Assembly: GCA_039029455.1 (NCBI GenBank)
Contig: JBCCGE010000144.1
Coordinates: forward strand, 1 to 6,072
DNA: 6,072 bases
Direction: 5' to 3'
From: JBCCGE01 sp039029455
GTDB lineage: Bacteria; Pseudomonadota; Gammaproteobacteria; Arenicellales; Poriferihabitantaceae
The notes beneath the pieces are model-generated. The model did not search any database, was not told the origin of the DNA, and saw only the letters and a program-made list of their open reading frames with translations. Both the position numbers and the translations under genes were made by a program. Of this stretch, positions 5,568 through 6,072 are shown piece after piece (position 1 is the stretch's first letter; each line of letters opens with the position of its first letter).

Positions 5568-6072
5568 ATGCCTTGCCGAGTAAAAATATGCGGAATTTCG
5601 ACCGCGGAGGCTGTACAGGCTGCGGTTGCCTCCGGTTCGGATGCAATTGGCCTCATGTTTTATCCGCCAAGCAAGCGACATCTGGAGATATCTCAGGCGG
5701 CGGAGCTGTCGCGGGCAGCCGGACCCTATGTCACCGTGTGCGGTGTTTTTGTCGATCCGGAACCGGACTATTTGCGCGCAGTCTGCGCCAAAGTTGGACT
5801 GGATTGCCTGCAGTTTCACGGTGACGAAACGGCGGAATTCTGTCGTGACTTTGGGCGTCCGTATATCAAGGCGTTTCGGATCGACCAACAAACGGACGAA
5901 GATTTGCGCGCCGCGGAGTCTCACTATCCGGATTGTCAGGGGATTCTGCTCGATACGCATGTGAGTGGCAGCTACGGCGGGACCGGGGTTACGTTTGACT
6001 GGAACCGTGTGAACTACGGGGGTCGGAAACCCGTTGTACTGGCCGGTGGACTGACCACGGCAAATGTGGTCA
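5568..6072 (+). CDS. trpF: phosphoribosylanthranilate isomerase, partial (3' end beyond window)
   Basis: TrpF catalyses the Amadori rearrangement of N-(5-phosphoribosyl)anthranilate in tryptophan biosynthesis. The frame runs open from the ATG at 5568 to the last base, giving 168 of an expected 200-210 residues. It shows the (beta/alpha)8 barrel signatures in order: VKICGI with the general-base cysteine C8, GLMFYPPSKRHL (28-39), VCGVFVDP (57-64), LQFHGDE (81-87), ILLDTHVSGSYGGTG with the general-acid D129 (126-140), and VVLAGGLTTANV (156-167). Both catalytic residues are present, so the part seen looks functional. It follows truA after 38 bp; truA-trpF neighbours also occur in Pseudomonas, where accD comes next. 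No clear ribosome binding site is visible. The phosphate-binding loop and the last strand lie outside the window. Confidence 0.94.
   Translation, partial: MPCRVKICGISTAEAVQAAVASGSDAIGLMFYPPSKRHLEISQAAELSRAAGPYVTVCGVFVDPEPDYLRAVCAKVGLDCLQFHGDETAEFCRDFGRPYIKAFRIDQQTDEDLRAAESHYPDCQGILLDTHVSGSYGGTGVTFDWNRVNYGGRKPVVLAGGLTTANVV

Noticed and set aside
5543..5571. Internal promoter before trpF (TTGACC at 5543-5548)
   Set aside because: No -10-like hexamer occurs at 16-18 bp spacing.

Overview
The window reads as ordinary chromosomal DNA of a gammaproteobacterium. The DnaX, YbaB, RecR, TruA and TrpF translations all look gammaproteobacterial, and the 4.5S SRP RNA gene sits just upstream of dnaX, as in Pseudomonas-like genomes. 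No genus can be named from the sequence. I see no tRNA, rRNA, insertion sequence, CRISPR array or phage gene.

Left part (1-1702): an accessory, metabolic locus. On the minus strand is the N-terminal part of a trimethylamine methyltransferase (MttB) family gene. Its reading frame stops at a TGA after 209 codons, where the family needs about 450-520. Family-like residues seem to resume in another frame beyond the stop, so the gene is probably broken. Divergent from it, across 93 bp holding a candidate promoter and small palindromes, is an intact LysR-type regulator. A divergent LysR gene often controls its neighbour, so this may be a regulator left beside a decaying target.

Right part (1703-6072): a co-directional housekeeping cluster on the plus strand. 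It runs ffs (4.5S RNA) - dnaX (clamp-loader tau) - ybaB/ebfC (nucleoid-associated protein) - recR (recombination mediator) - truA (tRNA pseudouridine synthase) - trpF (tryptophan biosynthesis, cut by the window end). Gaps between the protein genes are 17-38 bp and contain no terminator, so one operon is likely. The dnaX reading frame extends back through the SRP RNA, but homology puts the real start at 2018. The leader in front of ffs carries two short perfect inverted repeats and a -10-like hexamer.

I found no evidence of an undescribed biological system. The points most worth checking are the broken MttB gene, the dnaX start that a longest-ORF rule would place inside ffs, the ffs leader structure, and the direct joining of the ffs-dnaX-ybaB-recR block to truA-trpF.
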